A stretch of DNA of 64,000 nt, taken from contig CM035233.1 of assembly GCA_020226215.1 (NCBI GenBank), positions 7,936,001 through 8,000,000 of the forward strand, in the 5' to 3' direction. Shown piece by piece: positions 1 through 11,129 of the stretch; within the stretch, counting starts at the first letter, position 1; each line of letters opens with the position of its first letter. The DNA is from Sindora glabra. Lineage: Eukaryota > Streptophyta > Magnoliopsida > Fabales > Fabaceae. Position numbers and translations under genes: made by a program. The notes below the pieces were generated by a model that worked only from the letters and a program-made list of their open reading frames with translations, made no database searches and was not told the origin of the DNA.

Positions 1-2282
1 TTTTTTACAGCTTGACTGTGTGCTGAGAATTCGACGGGCTCATCACTACCATCACCATCACTTGCCGAAGTTGATTGTCCCCTTGTTACGATAGGTAGTT
101 TTTTACGGCATGGCGATGTGTTAGTTTGTTCCAATTGACCATCAGTGCTTTTGTAGAGCGGTAGAGGTTGGAGACACACACTTTTCACATGCCGCAAAGG
201 GAGACCACTATTATATTGCAGGATGTTGCTTTTCAGCTCAACCTACCCATTGACGGTCGAGCAATGACGGGCTCCATTATGTGGGGATGGGGAGCCCTGA
301 TAGAGGAGTACCTGGGATTGCAGTTACCGGTGGACGAGAATGTCATCAGAGGAGGACAATTGAGGATGAGTTGGTTAGAGAGGCATTTCACTCATCTTCC
401 AGATGATGTGGAAGAGGTGACAGTGCAGATATTCACCCGGGCCTACATTTTGCATCTTATTGGTGGGATGTTATTTTCCAACCACTCCAACACGTATGTC
501 TACCTCATGCACTTACCCTTGCTCAGAGACTTCCACGAGGTTGGGAAGTATAATTAGAGATCTGCCTGCCTGGCCTATCTGTACAGAGAGCTCTGTAAGG
601 TCACTGCTCCAGATTATAGGGAGATAGGAGGGTGTTGCCTACTACTGTAACTTTGGGCATGGGATAGATTTCCCATTATTGCCCCCACGATTACTATTTC
701 AGACATACCAGAGGGGGATGCAGGGATTAGCCCCTAGCCTGCAAGTTAGAAAAATTTTCAATTTACACTTGTAATTTAGTTGACTTCTAAGTTGTTTAAC
801 TTAGTTATTGTATTTGGTAGGTGGCACTATCAAAAGACGTTCTAGGATAGTCCGGCACACAACTTACCCTATTATAGATACGTGCTGGACCATCTTCGTC
901 TCGACCAGGTATGAAGGGGATAATGTATATTTTTATTTCATTCCTTTGTCCATTTCATTGTTGCATTTAAATGACAACATAAATGTGTAATTTCAGATCA
1001 CCTGGATCCCGTACACTGAGGTGGTCATCGCATCACTTCCTTAGTACTGTTTTGACGGGAGTGATATGTGGACAGTAATGGTGCCACTCATACACTTTTA
1101 GATTGTCGAGTGGCACTAGCCAGATAAGGTTTTGCAGCAGTTTGGACTACGCTAGCCTATTCCTGAGCCACCAAAGCAGGTGGCGGAGGTCCATTGCCTT
1201 CACTTGTCCGGTCGGCATGATCAGGAGTGGAACATCCGGCATCAGCCGTACATTGCACAATGGGATATTTAGGGAGACTTGTGTGCTATCGCCGAGCCGA
1301 CCACATGACTAGTCCTAGGCCCACGGTTCGAGTACATGATATGGTACAGATGGGTTACTAGGCGATTTATTACACCCGTTGAGGGAGTACTAGATCTTGT
1401 GGTAATACTGCATGCTAGTTATTTGAGTCTGATTTTCTTCCTGTGCATTAGTATTGTAACTAACTTTAATGTAAAAAAATTGCACAAATAGATGAGGTGT
1501 CCACATTACACAACTTCACTACACCTGAGGGGTAGTCTAGGTTCACCTTCGATGCACTTAGATCGGCAACGGACTCCATCCTTCATGCCATTCAGGAGGT
1601 TGATCATGTGATTATTGACTCACATGTGGAGCCAGCTCCTCATGCCCATCATATCCCTGACCTTGCAGAGGGTGACCATGATCAACTTCATACTTGTCGA
1701 CATCATTGCACTGGTCCACGACCTACGTCGCAGGCTGATGTTCCGTCCACTTCGATAGTGCAACAGACTCCATCATCGACTGCCCAGGACACCATGTTGA
1801 TGATGCCAAATATGACTGCCTCATCTCATATGTACCCTACTGCACCAGATATTTTTTCATCCTCCACCATGTTTCCGGCTGCACTATATGCTCCATCATC
1901 ATCCCAGATGTACCAGTTTACTTCTGGTGTTCCATCCTCATTTTAGGAATTTCCACATATACCAGGAGTTTCATCTTCATTCCATGTCTTTCCTTCCAGT
2001 GAAGCTGGTCTATCACAGCCATATCGTCCTGCATTTGATCTACATACTCAGGATAAGAGATTAGCACTTAGTGGCATGATGACAGATGACTCAGTAATTA
2101 CAGATAGAGGTAGAGGTAGAGGCAGAGCGGGAGCTAGAAACAGAGGTAGAGCGGGAGTTGGAAGTAGAAGAGCCACAGATACCGGAGATGTGACTGCCGA
2201 GCCTGCACAGAGGGTTAGTAGATATGACTGCCACATTACCGATCCTGGATGTGAGATTGGACATCACTTACGTAGACATTAG
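1..2282 (+). pseudogene. Plant mobile domain (PMD, MAIN-like) gene relic, multi-exon
   Basis: The translation matches the PMD family (Arabidopsis MAIN/MAIL1-type proteins, also carried by transposons), which acts in silencing and genome stability. Seen: an ETHTFHMPQRETTI-type opening near 168-210, a WGWGALIEEYLG segment near 280, then CLAYLYRELC (about 567-596, frame shifted), YVLDHLRLDQ (about 880-908), ITWIPYTEVV (997-1026), HRPDKVLQQFGL (about 1115-1150) and a Gly/Arg-rich tail (about 2103-2175). Intron borders survive: acceptors near 10, 820, 996 and 1491 and donors near 745 and 909, so this was not a processed copy. The reading frame shifts repeatedly. Several stops replace expected Trp, for example TAG at 162-164 in the ALVERWRPE-like motif. 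The 5' end lies outside the window. PMD genes are often captured by Mutator or gypsy elements; I cannot tell whether this one was. Identity is fairly sure, and non-function is nearly certain. Confidence 0.8.
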
Positions 2283-3616
2283 CTTTCTTTTTCATATTTA
2301 TTGTATATTTTTGTACATCTATCTTATTAATTTATTGTCAAACATCAAAATTTAGGATAGTTTTGATTATTATGATATTTTTATTTTCTTGCGTAGGTAC
2401 TTATATCAATTTTAATTACCAAATCTTCTCACAAATATACAATCAATTCAATTCTTATATAATGCATCAAATATATACAATTTTTTCTAATAACATTCTT
2501 CTAACTAGAATTTTATTCTCTCCTCTAGTATTTTATTTTCACAACTTTAATTATTATAAATTATTAACTAACATAAATTAATTGTAAATTTTTAACAATA
2601 ATGTGTGTTTATTTTTTTTCTAATGATAAGGATTATTCCATATTCCACATCTCGTTGCCAAAATATTTTATCATTATGATAAAATAAAAAGGAATTAATT
2701 TATGTTATAATTTTAATTTTATTACAAAATGAAAAGATTATTGTAATGAAATAACTAATTTTTTTTATTTTCAACTATCTTTAACTTCGTTCTTTCATAT
2801 TTATTTTATTACAAAATAAAAATAATATTATTGAAATAAATACAAAGTAGCAAGAATATTATTGGAATAAATACAAAATAAAAGGAAATATATTTATTTC
2901 GTTATATTTCTTTTTATTTTTAACAATCTTCAACTTCGTATATAAAGAATATTATTGAATAATTCAATAAATTTGCTTATGCGTAATAAAATATTAAATA
3001 ATTACTTGTAATATTATAATTCCGAACGGTGGAAGTGTATAATTCTGAAAAATGATAAATATTAAGTATCATTAGATTAAAATTTGAGAGATATTAATAT
3101 AAATTACGTAATTATTCTTTATTGATCCTATCTTTTATTTTAATAATATTTAATTATTTACTAAATATTTATTATTTTTATTAAATATATTATTATCATT
3201 AACTACTTTCTTATTTAATTCCTATAATAAATTAACATATTAAATATCAAAGTTGAATAAAATATTTTTTTATGACATCAAATATAAGTATGAAATGAGT
3301 AATTTATTTTTAAAAATTTATTTTGAATCACAATCACATATTATTTATTTTTAAAAATTTCATTTTGAAAGGACAGAGTAAGGGCGCCAAATTCACATAT
3401 TATTTATTTTTAAAATTTTTATTTTGAGGGTGCCATTCAATTTAGCGCCCTCAAAGTACTCCGGAGAAGCCATTCGGACTGGCGCCTCCTCCTTGAGGAC
3501 GCCTTCCAGCCTAGTGCCTCTGCCCTACGTGTGTATTTTAATAATATATTTTGAAAGAACGGTAAAATGAAAATAAATTTATGAGAAAATAGTAAATTGA
3601 TACTTTTCCCTCAATA
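2283..3616. other. AT-rich intergenic DNA with a GC-rich GGCGCC-like patch
   Basis: No gene was recognised. Most of it is A/T homopolymer-rich sequence. A segment of the type TTATTTTTAAAAATTTATTTTGA occurs three times in a row (about 3301-3326, 3342-3368, 3401-3427). From about 3381 to 3530 the composition changes abruptly, with several GCGCC/GGCGCC-like words (3383, 3445, 3481) and related GACGCC and GTGCC words, before AT-rich sequence resumes. Confidence 0.6.
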
Positions 3617-6028
3617 TGGCAAGTAAGTTAGAAAATCATTCCCACAAATAGCATGGAGAACAGCACACAAGCTACAACTAGTGCACGCAGATGTTGGAAG
3701 ACCTGAGAAAACATCATCTTTAAATGGTAATAAATACTATATTACATTTATTCATGATTACACCATATTTTGTTAGATTTATTTCTTTAAATCCAAATTT
3801 TAGGTTATTAATATATTTTAGAAATAAAAGCTCTTGTGGAAAATCACAATGGTTGCAAGTTGCATATAATAAGATTAGATAATAGGAAAGAATACACAAA
3901 TGAGGCCTTTGTTAGATTTTATGAAAAAATGGGTATTAAGCACCAACTTATTGCACTTTACACATTACAATAGAATGGTCTAAGTGAGAAAAAATTAAAA
4001 TATTATGGAAATGACAAGGTGTATACTAGAAGAAAAGGAATTGCTAAAAAACTATAGGCAGAGGCTATACATATTACTGTGTTCTTCCTGAATAGGCTGC
4101 CAACCAAAGTTCTATTAAAAAAAACTACATTTGAAGCCTAGTTTGGTTATAAACCAAATTTACAAAACCTTAAAATTTTTTGTTATTTTTGTTTTTCTCA
4201 TGTGCCATAGGTTAGGAGAGACAAACTTGATAAAAAGGTTGAACTAGGTGTCTCCATTGGATATAATAACACTTCCAAAGCTTATAGAAAATTTTAACCA
4301 TAAAATAGAAAAAATTTTGTAAGCAAAGATATCAAATTCATAGATGACAAACAATGAAGCTAGGAGGAGCCAATAAAGAAACAATTTCTAAAAGTTCCAT
4401 AATACTTTGATGATGATATATATGATATACTTGTTAGAGGCATAAAGTTCTTATCTGAAATTTATGAAAGAAGCAATGTTGTTGTCCTAGAACTTGTATA
4501 ATTCAAAAACGTTGAAAAGGATGATGAGTGGATAGATACTATGAAAGAAGAGCTCAAGATGATTGAAAAAAATGACACATAGGAGTTGGTGGATAGACCA
4601 CAACACAAATAGCCCACAGGAGTCAAATAGGTTAATTAAACTAAATTTAATGTAGATGGATCTATAAATAAATACAAGAACAGATTGATGGTGAAGAGAT
4701 ATACTCAAGTGTTTAGAGTAGATTTTTTAGAAACTTTTGCTCCAGTTGCACATCTTGATATAATCAAAATGTTGCTTGTCTTGACTACACATAAAGGATG
4801 GAAAATTTATTATTTAGATGTAAAGTCTACTTTCTTAAATGGTTATTTGTAGGAAGAGATATTTATGGAGCAATCAGAGGGATTTCATGTCAAGGGATAG
4901 GAAAAGAAGGTCTACAAGCTAAAAAAGGCACTGTATGGTCTTAAATAGACCCCTAGAGCCTAGTATTACATAATTGATGGTTATCTTTAAAAACTTGGAT
5001 TTATTACAAGTCTAAGTGAAATTACATTATATGTGAAATTCACAAATGCTAATTTAACCATAGTTTCTATCTATGTTTATGACTTACTTATAATAAGAAA
5101 TAATTAGAAGCTAATAAAGGAGTTTAAAGCGCTAATGCTTTAAGAATTTGAGATGATAGACCTTAGCTTAATGTCTTTTTTTCTAGGAATGGAGGTGAAG
5201 TAAGATCATTATGGAGTCTTCATATGTCAAAAGAAGTATGCAAGGGAAATATTTAAAAAATTTTACATGGAGAATTGCAAAAGCATAACTACTCCAATAA
5301 ATCAGAAGGAAAAATTTAGCAAAGATGATGGAGTTGATAAAGTAGATAAACACCATTATAGAAGCCTAATTGGTTGCTTGATGTATCTTATTGCAACTAG
5401 ACCTATTATCATACTTGCAGTCAGCATGCTTTCAAGATTCATGCACTGTGCTAGTAAGGTGCATTTTCAAGCGGCCAAGGGGATTGTGAGATATGTTAAA
5501 AGGATTGTAGACTATTGCATTAAGTACGATCATTTTTAGAATTTTAAGCTTTATGGATATTCTGATAATGATTAAGGAGGTTTAGTTGATGACATGAGAA
5601 GTATAACAAGTTACTATTTTAGCTTTGGTTTAAGTGTGTTTTCATGGTGTTTGAAGAAATAAGATGTTGTGGCTCAAAGCACAGTTAAGATAGAATATGT
5701 GTCAGCCATTATTGCTATGAATTAAGCAATTTGGTTTAAACATATACTTGCAAATTTACATATGGAGCAAAATAAGCCAACACGGATTTTTATTGACAAT
5801 TAAGCTACTATTTCAATATTAAATAATCCTATTTTTCATGGCAAGACTAAGCATTTTAAGATTAAGATATTTTTCTTAAAGGAAGTGCAGAAAGAAGGTG
5901 GAGTCAAGATGCTTTATTGCAAGATTGATGATTAAAGTGCAACTGTTTTAACAAAGGCCCTTTTAAAAGCCAGATTTGAAGCTTTAAGATGCAAATTAGG
6001 TGTTTATAGCTACTAAGGCAAGAAGAAG
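3617..6028 (+). pseudogene. Ty1-copia pol relic (integrase to RNase H), 5'-truncated
   Basis: This was the integrase, reverse transcriptase and RNase H part of a copia polyprotein. In order: the GAG-pre-integrase end and integrase start (AWRTAHKLQLVHADVGRPEK, about 3651-3710), the integrase core with IIRLDNRKEY and Q*NGLSEKK (about 3868-3990), then RT (FAPVAHLDIIKMLL near 4735; YLDVKSTFLNGYL near 4817), and RNase H (VVAQSTVKIEYVSA near 5670). It ends with a C-terminal GKKKC followed by TGA at about 6032. The RT catalytic YVDD reads YVYD near 5073. At least twenty in-frame stops are TAG or TAA where Gln or Trp is expected (for example 3971, 4850, 4946, 4961, 5660, 5723, 5801). One frameshift lies near 3825. 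gag and protease are absent. Old and dead. Confidence 0.9.
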
Positions 6029-6310
6029 TGTTGAAAATATGCCTAAAATAGCTGTAATGTGGGATAATTTACTTAGACTCTAGGACTTTGTTTTTCTATT
6101 TCTTATGACCTATTCTTTAAGAAATTGTTAGTTCTATTTTTTAAGATTTGAATGCTATTGGTTATACCTAAAAATGAAGAATAAGTGTCTAATTTTCTGT
6201 TAAACTCCAGCTCTATAGATGGAGCCATTCAATAAAGATTAAATTGTATCCTTCACATAATATCTGATCTCTATTTTTTTTGAAAATTTTCTACTTTAAA
6301 ATTAACACTA
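6029..6310 (+). repeat. Possible 3' LTR of the copia relic
   Basis: Directly after the polyprotein end comes a purine run (AAGAAGAAG) that could be the polypurine tract, followed by TGTTGAAAATATGCC, a common start for a copia LTR. No second copy exists in the window because the 5' half of the element is missing. The right edge near 6310 is a guess based on an AACA-like end. Confidence 0.35.
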
Positions 6311-8199
6311 TTCAAGTATGTGCACTTGCAATATAGAATATGATTTCTTAATATTTATGTAAAGCAATTATTCCATAGGAGATCTCTTAGTTGCACTTAG
6401 TTTCTATAAGAAAAACTCTTAGTAATGTATAAGTGATAAAAGGTCACTGATACACTGCATAGAGTAATGTGCATGTAAAAACTTTTTGAATGTGAATAAT
6501 CATTGACAATGTATATGCAAAATCCTATATTGATTAGATTTAAGAGTTAATTATGGTATATTAGATATTAAGCTTGATTACTTAGATAATACAGACTAAC
6601 TAGATTAACTGTAGTAGTTATCTTAGGTTAGCCACTTTTGGGAGAGTGATGGTATAATGATGTTATTTAAATTGCATAAACCATAATACGGTATCATTAT
6701 TTTACTCATATGTTTGCTTTTTTTCTTATATGCTGAGGTTATTTGGTGCCAAGAAAAGCCAATGAACATAGGTGCGTATTATTGCATCTTGTCTCGCCTT
6801 TGGACTTGCATGAAAGTATTGAATAAAGGAAACATGGAAGACATTAAACATGTTAGTTGCACTTCATTTGCAGCCATAACTACTAGATTTTACAAGATTC
6901 ATATTAAAGAGCAAAATGAGCTTGTTTAGAAAACAATACAATCCTAACCTATCAACTATCCTTTCTAAAAGAATAATGTTAGTCACATGTATTTTGATTC
7001 ACTTAATCTCATTCAATGTATATTTGACAAAATTTAATTTAACTATTTAAATTTTGTTAAGTATGCATTGAAGGAGATTGAATGAATTGAAATAGGAATG
7101 ATTAATGTTTCTAGGGTAAAATCTTTTGCTTCTGTTTATATTCAATTATTTTAAGACGCTATTAGTTTGCAAATTCAAAATTCTTTCTTCCTTTCTATGG
7201 ATATTAGTATGACTACATGTATGCATTTGTGTGGTAATATTTGATGTTTCTAGTTGCTTATAAATTTTCCCTAAGTTTCATTTCTTTTTTTAGACTAAGC
7301 ACAAAAGAGAATGGTAAAATTAAATGGAACTAATAAGAATATTTAAAATTGGAAAATGAAAATAAATTTTGAAAAAACCTTGAATGTTCAATTAATGAAT
7401 AATGTGGAATAGATGAATTATTAGCAAATGACTAGTGAGTGAATATTATGTTTTTCACAAGAAGAAAAGAGGGAGGAGCAAGGTTAATACTTTCTCATTA
7501 CAAAATATTCAATTTATTCATAATTATAGTTAAAAAAAATTCATCATTGCAACCTTATCAAAATATAAATAATTTACAAAATCTTTCACCTTTCTAATGA
7601 GTGACATCATGATAAATGGATGAATGTGAATTTTGTATAATAATGTAGTTAATGATGATATTTACTGATAATAATACTACAGGAAAAAAGTAACTAATAT
7701 TTATACATAACCTAATCTTTTGAAATTTTAATAATAGAATTCAAATATAAGATATAGGTAAACAAAGGCTGCTAACTTTACAAGAAAATTTTTAAGAATG
7801 GTCGATGTATATATTTACCTTCGATCTAATGGATGTATTGATTATCTAGGTTATGATGCCTAATCTTAATCTTTTTGGGATCTTTATATAATATATAATA
7901 AAAAGCATTAATTACCTTTTTCTTTTGTGTCTTTATCTACTTTTATTTCCTAATAATACATTAACAGGCAATAACATCATACATCACTTTCTTCTTTAAC
8001 CTTCTCTCTCTCTCTCTCTCTCTCTCAATTCTGTAAAATTCCATTCATTAAGTAAAAGCAAATAACTAAAAGAAAAACTTAAATAGTCAAACAAGAAATT
8101 GATATGTTTTTTGTGTTACACATGAAACAAATAGAGGAAAAAGGGAGAAATTATTAACCTATAAAATACCACCTACTAAAGAAAGATTAGTTAATATAG
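6311..8199. other. AT-rich stretch without a recognised gene; (CT)n at 8001-8026
   Basis: A 71-codon open frame at 6714-6929 has no recognisable motif and is probably chance. A CT dinucleotide microsatellite of about 12 repeats lies at 8001-8026. Nothing else could be assigned. Confidence 0.5.
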
Positions 8200-9945
8200 T
8201 AGTTGGTCGTAAAACAAAAAAGGACATAGAAGCTTGAGGTTGGTGTCCAATCTGTAGCACTCCCAATTGAGAGGTGGAAAATGATTGCAATAGTCTAAAG
8301 ATATCATGTAGCAACATAGTCCATTCTATCCTAGTTTTCGAAAGCTTATGAAATAGATTAGTGTGAAACTTGGTTGGAAAAATGATTTGAATTGAAAGTG
8401 ACTAAAATTGTCTACTCAAGTGGGAAGAATATGATTACAAAGTCTCCAAAGGAAAAAAGAAATCCTGGGTAGTATGTGTAAGCACCAGCTTTCCTTCCAT
8501 AGAAAATCATAAGAGGTTAAAAGAGATTAAGTTAGCTTGGAATAAGCTTGTTTAATTGAGTAACACCCATTAGGTAACCCAGCCTAAGCTAACCAGTTTG
8601 TGGCCCTTATTACAGATAGGGGTTCTTTCAAAATTGAATTAGTAGTTTTATGGGAATAATTGACAGCTAATTTGATAAAGTCTCATTTCCTATCTTCTTG
8701 GACAACCAGATCTCTTACCAAATTAATGACTTGTAGAGTAGGAGCTGGCATAAGAAACCAGAAAGCACTCTTAACATTGATATGATCTCCGTTACTTACT
8801 TACCACTTTAAATTATCTATTAGCAGTTGAGATCCTTTAATGATTTCTTTTCATCTCTATGACTTTTATTGGTGTTTGTTGAAAAAACCTTTAATAGAAC
8901 CTCTTCCATATTTGCTAATAAACACTTTGCCTATTAATGATTAAGGTTTATAGATGATCTGCCAAAGTTATTTACATGTGAGAGTAGTATTAAAGGCAAA
9001 GCTTCTTTTTAGACCTAATCCTCCTTAAGTTTTAGATTTGGTGATGTCATTCTAAAACATGAGTTGATTTTTTTTTTCTATTTTGTTAACCATGGCATAA
9101 AAAATAATTAATAATATTTTTGTGATATTTAGAAGATAGCCTATTTGTAGTCATTTGAGAGATTGGGAGTGAAGATAGGACTTGTTGACATAACACCATT
9201 TGCCCTACATGCGATAAATTGCAAGCTCTCCATCCTTGAAATTTATTTTGAAATTTGCGTAAAGTTTCTTGTTTTATAATCTTCTTATCTTTAGCATCAT
9301 CAATTTATGTTCCTAAGTATTTGCCTAATCTATATCCTTGTTGAACTTCCAATATCTTGTTTAATTTTTTTTTAAATGACAAGGAGTGTTAGTACTGAAT
9401 TTGATAATTGAATTGTTGCCATTAATCCAAAGACTAGAAAGCTGACCAAACTCTGATAATATTTGCTTTAATTTTTGACAAGATTATGAATTGGCTTTAA
9501 AGAATACCATAAGATCATCAGCATAAGCCAAATGATTGATAGTTGGTATATTCCTTGATAGTTTAACTCCTTGGACTAAATTGCCTGAGTTGACTTTTTC
9601 AAGAGCTAGATATAAAATGTTGGCACATATGATGAAAATGTATGGTGATAAAAGATCACCTTACCTTAAACTTGATATTGGATATATTATTTATGACAAT
9701 ATTGATTATCACCCTCTATATAGGTGTAGAGATGTACTCCATGATCATTGTAATCCATGCAGTAGGGAAATTCATAGACTAAAGGACCTGCTTAATGAAA
9801 TTCCAAGATATGCTTTTTTGATATATATTTGAGACAAACAAATTTCACATGATGGGGCCCATGTTAAAATGGTTAAAGCCTAATATTTTTAGCAATTTAT
9901 CTTTATTAACGGAGTCTTGCACAGTATGAACTCAATTTTAATTCA
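8200..9945 (-). pseudogene. L1-type LINE reverse transcriptase and zf-RVT relic, 5'-truncated
   Basis: Read on the minus strand, this encodes the ORF2 RT of a plant L1-like non-LTR retrotransposon. Seen in order from high to low coordinate: DSVNKDKLLKILGF (about 9895-9925), GDLLSPYIFIICANILYLAL (about 9600-9665), the catalytic block NHLAYADDLMVFFKA (about 9493-9540) with YADD intact, and a zf-RVT-like stretch SWCLHILPRISFFLWRLCNH (about 8430-8500). Frameshifts and many stops interrupt it. The endonuclease part is absent, as expected for 5' truncation during insertion. The 3' limit near 8200 is approximate, and I could not find a clear poly(A) tail or target duplication. The open frame on the opposite strand at 9536-9832 is its shadow. 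Confidence 0.85.
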
Positions 9946-11129
9946 ATTTTTTGGCTAGAATTAAAAAAATGAAAGTTTTATTTGTTAAATGTATTTATTA
10001 TAAAAAAATTGTACTAATGATTAAATTACATCTAATCTAATAGTAGTTAGAAACCATTACTAATTAAAAATGATATCAAAACTTTGAGCAAAATGTAAAT
10101 TGTATGTTGATTAATTATATAATTAAATTAAAAGAAAAATTGTTTCATTCAGCACCTCATCAAATTTTAAACCATATTGCTTTTCACTAAAAATTGAGCT
10201 ATCATTTAATGAATGGCATCTTGTTCTTGACAAAAATTATCATAAATCTAATATTTGCACCTAAATTAAACTATATAGAGTTTGGCTTAATTTTTATTTT
10301 GTGAAATTGTTATATTTTCTAATATAAATTTTCTACCAATTCAAATAAGGATTCTATTAAATAGGATTGTGTAATTACTTGTCAAGTGGGATTGATTCCT
10401 TTCTTTATTAGTCATCAAGTACCCTTATCATAATTTTCTTGAAAATAATGCTTCTATTGGCAAGAGGTTTTCTTCAAAGAAATTATTTACCCTTTAAGGG
10501 TCTACACACACATACACATGTGCATGTACATAGACGAGAATTGTTAATATCTACATCTATATATGAAAGTTAGTAATATCTTTTTTTTTGAATGAAAAAA
10601 ATTATATTACTAATTTAAAGATAATAAAATAATAAAAGATATTATAATCATTTTACTGTTACTACCAACTATGTCAATTAATAAGTATATTTAATATAGA
10701 GATAAAAGAGAATGAATAAAGTTAATTTGAATATTTTTAAATTAATATGCGTCTATTACAATTACTTAAATTAATACTTATTACTCTTGAAATTGTTATG
10801 TTCAAAATAAGAAATTAATCAAGATTTGTTTAGAGAATCATAATCCTATGAAGGTTGCAATTAATGCCTATAATATGCTATGTTTGTTAGTCTATTTTCT
10901 TCATTTTTCAAGTGTTTGATGATCAACACTACTATAAATAAAAAAAATGAACTAGAAAAACATATTCAAATATTTCCATATACTTTGCCTATAGCCTCTT
11001 ACTTAGCAATTTGAAGAGTGCCCACTTTGCATCTAGGCTTATATTTGTACTCTTGTACAAAGAAGCCTATGTTAAAACTAATTAAGAAAGCTTTGTTTTG
11101 CCAAAGAGTTATAAAATTTATTTTCTAGG
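9946..11129. other. AT-rich DNA, no gene seen
   Basis: Only A/T-rich sequence with short CA/TG-rich words near 10505-10530. No open frame with recognisable content. It may include degraded upstream parts (gag, LTR) of the gypsy relic that starts at 11130, but nothing supports that directly. Confidence 0.4.

Noticed and set aside
2048..2236. 62-codon minus-strand frame rich in Leu/Pro/Ala
   Set aside because: It is the complement of the Gly/Arg-rich tail of the PMD relic.
6714..6929. 71-codon open frame as a small gene
   Set aside because: No recognisable domain, no codon pattern distinct from surrounding AT-rich DNA, and no splice or promoter signal.
9536..9832. 98-codon plus-strand open frame
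   Set aside because: The minus strand encodes a conserved LINE RT with YADD here; the plus frame is its shadow.
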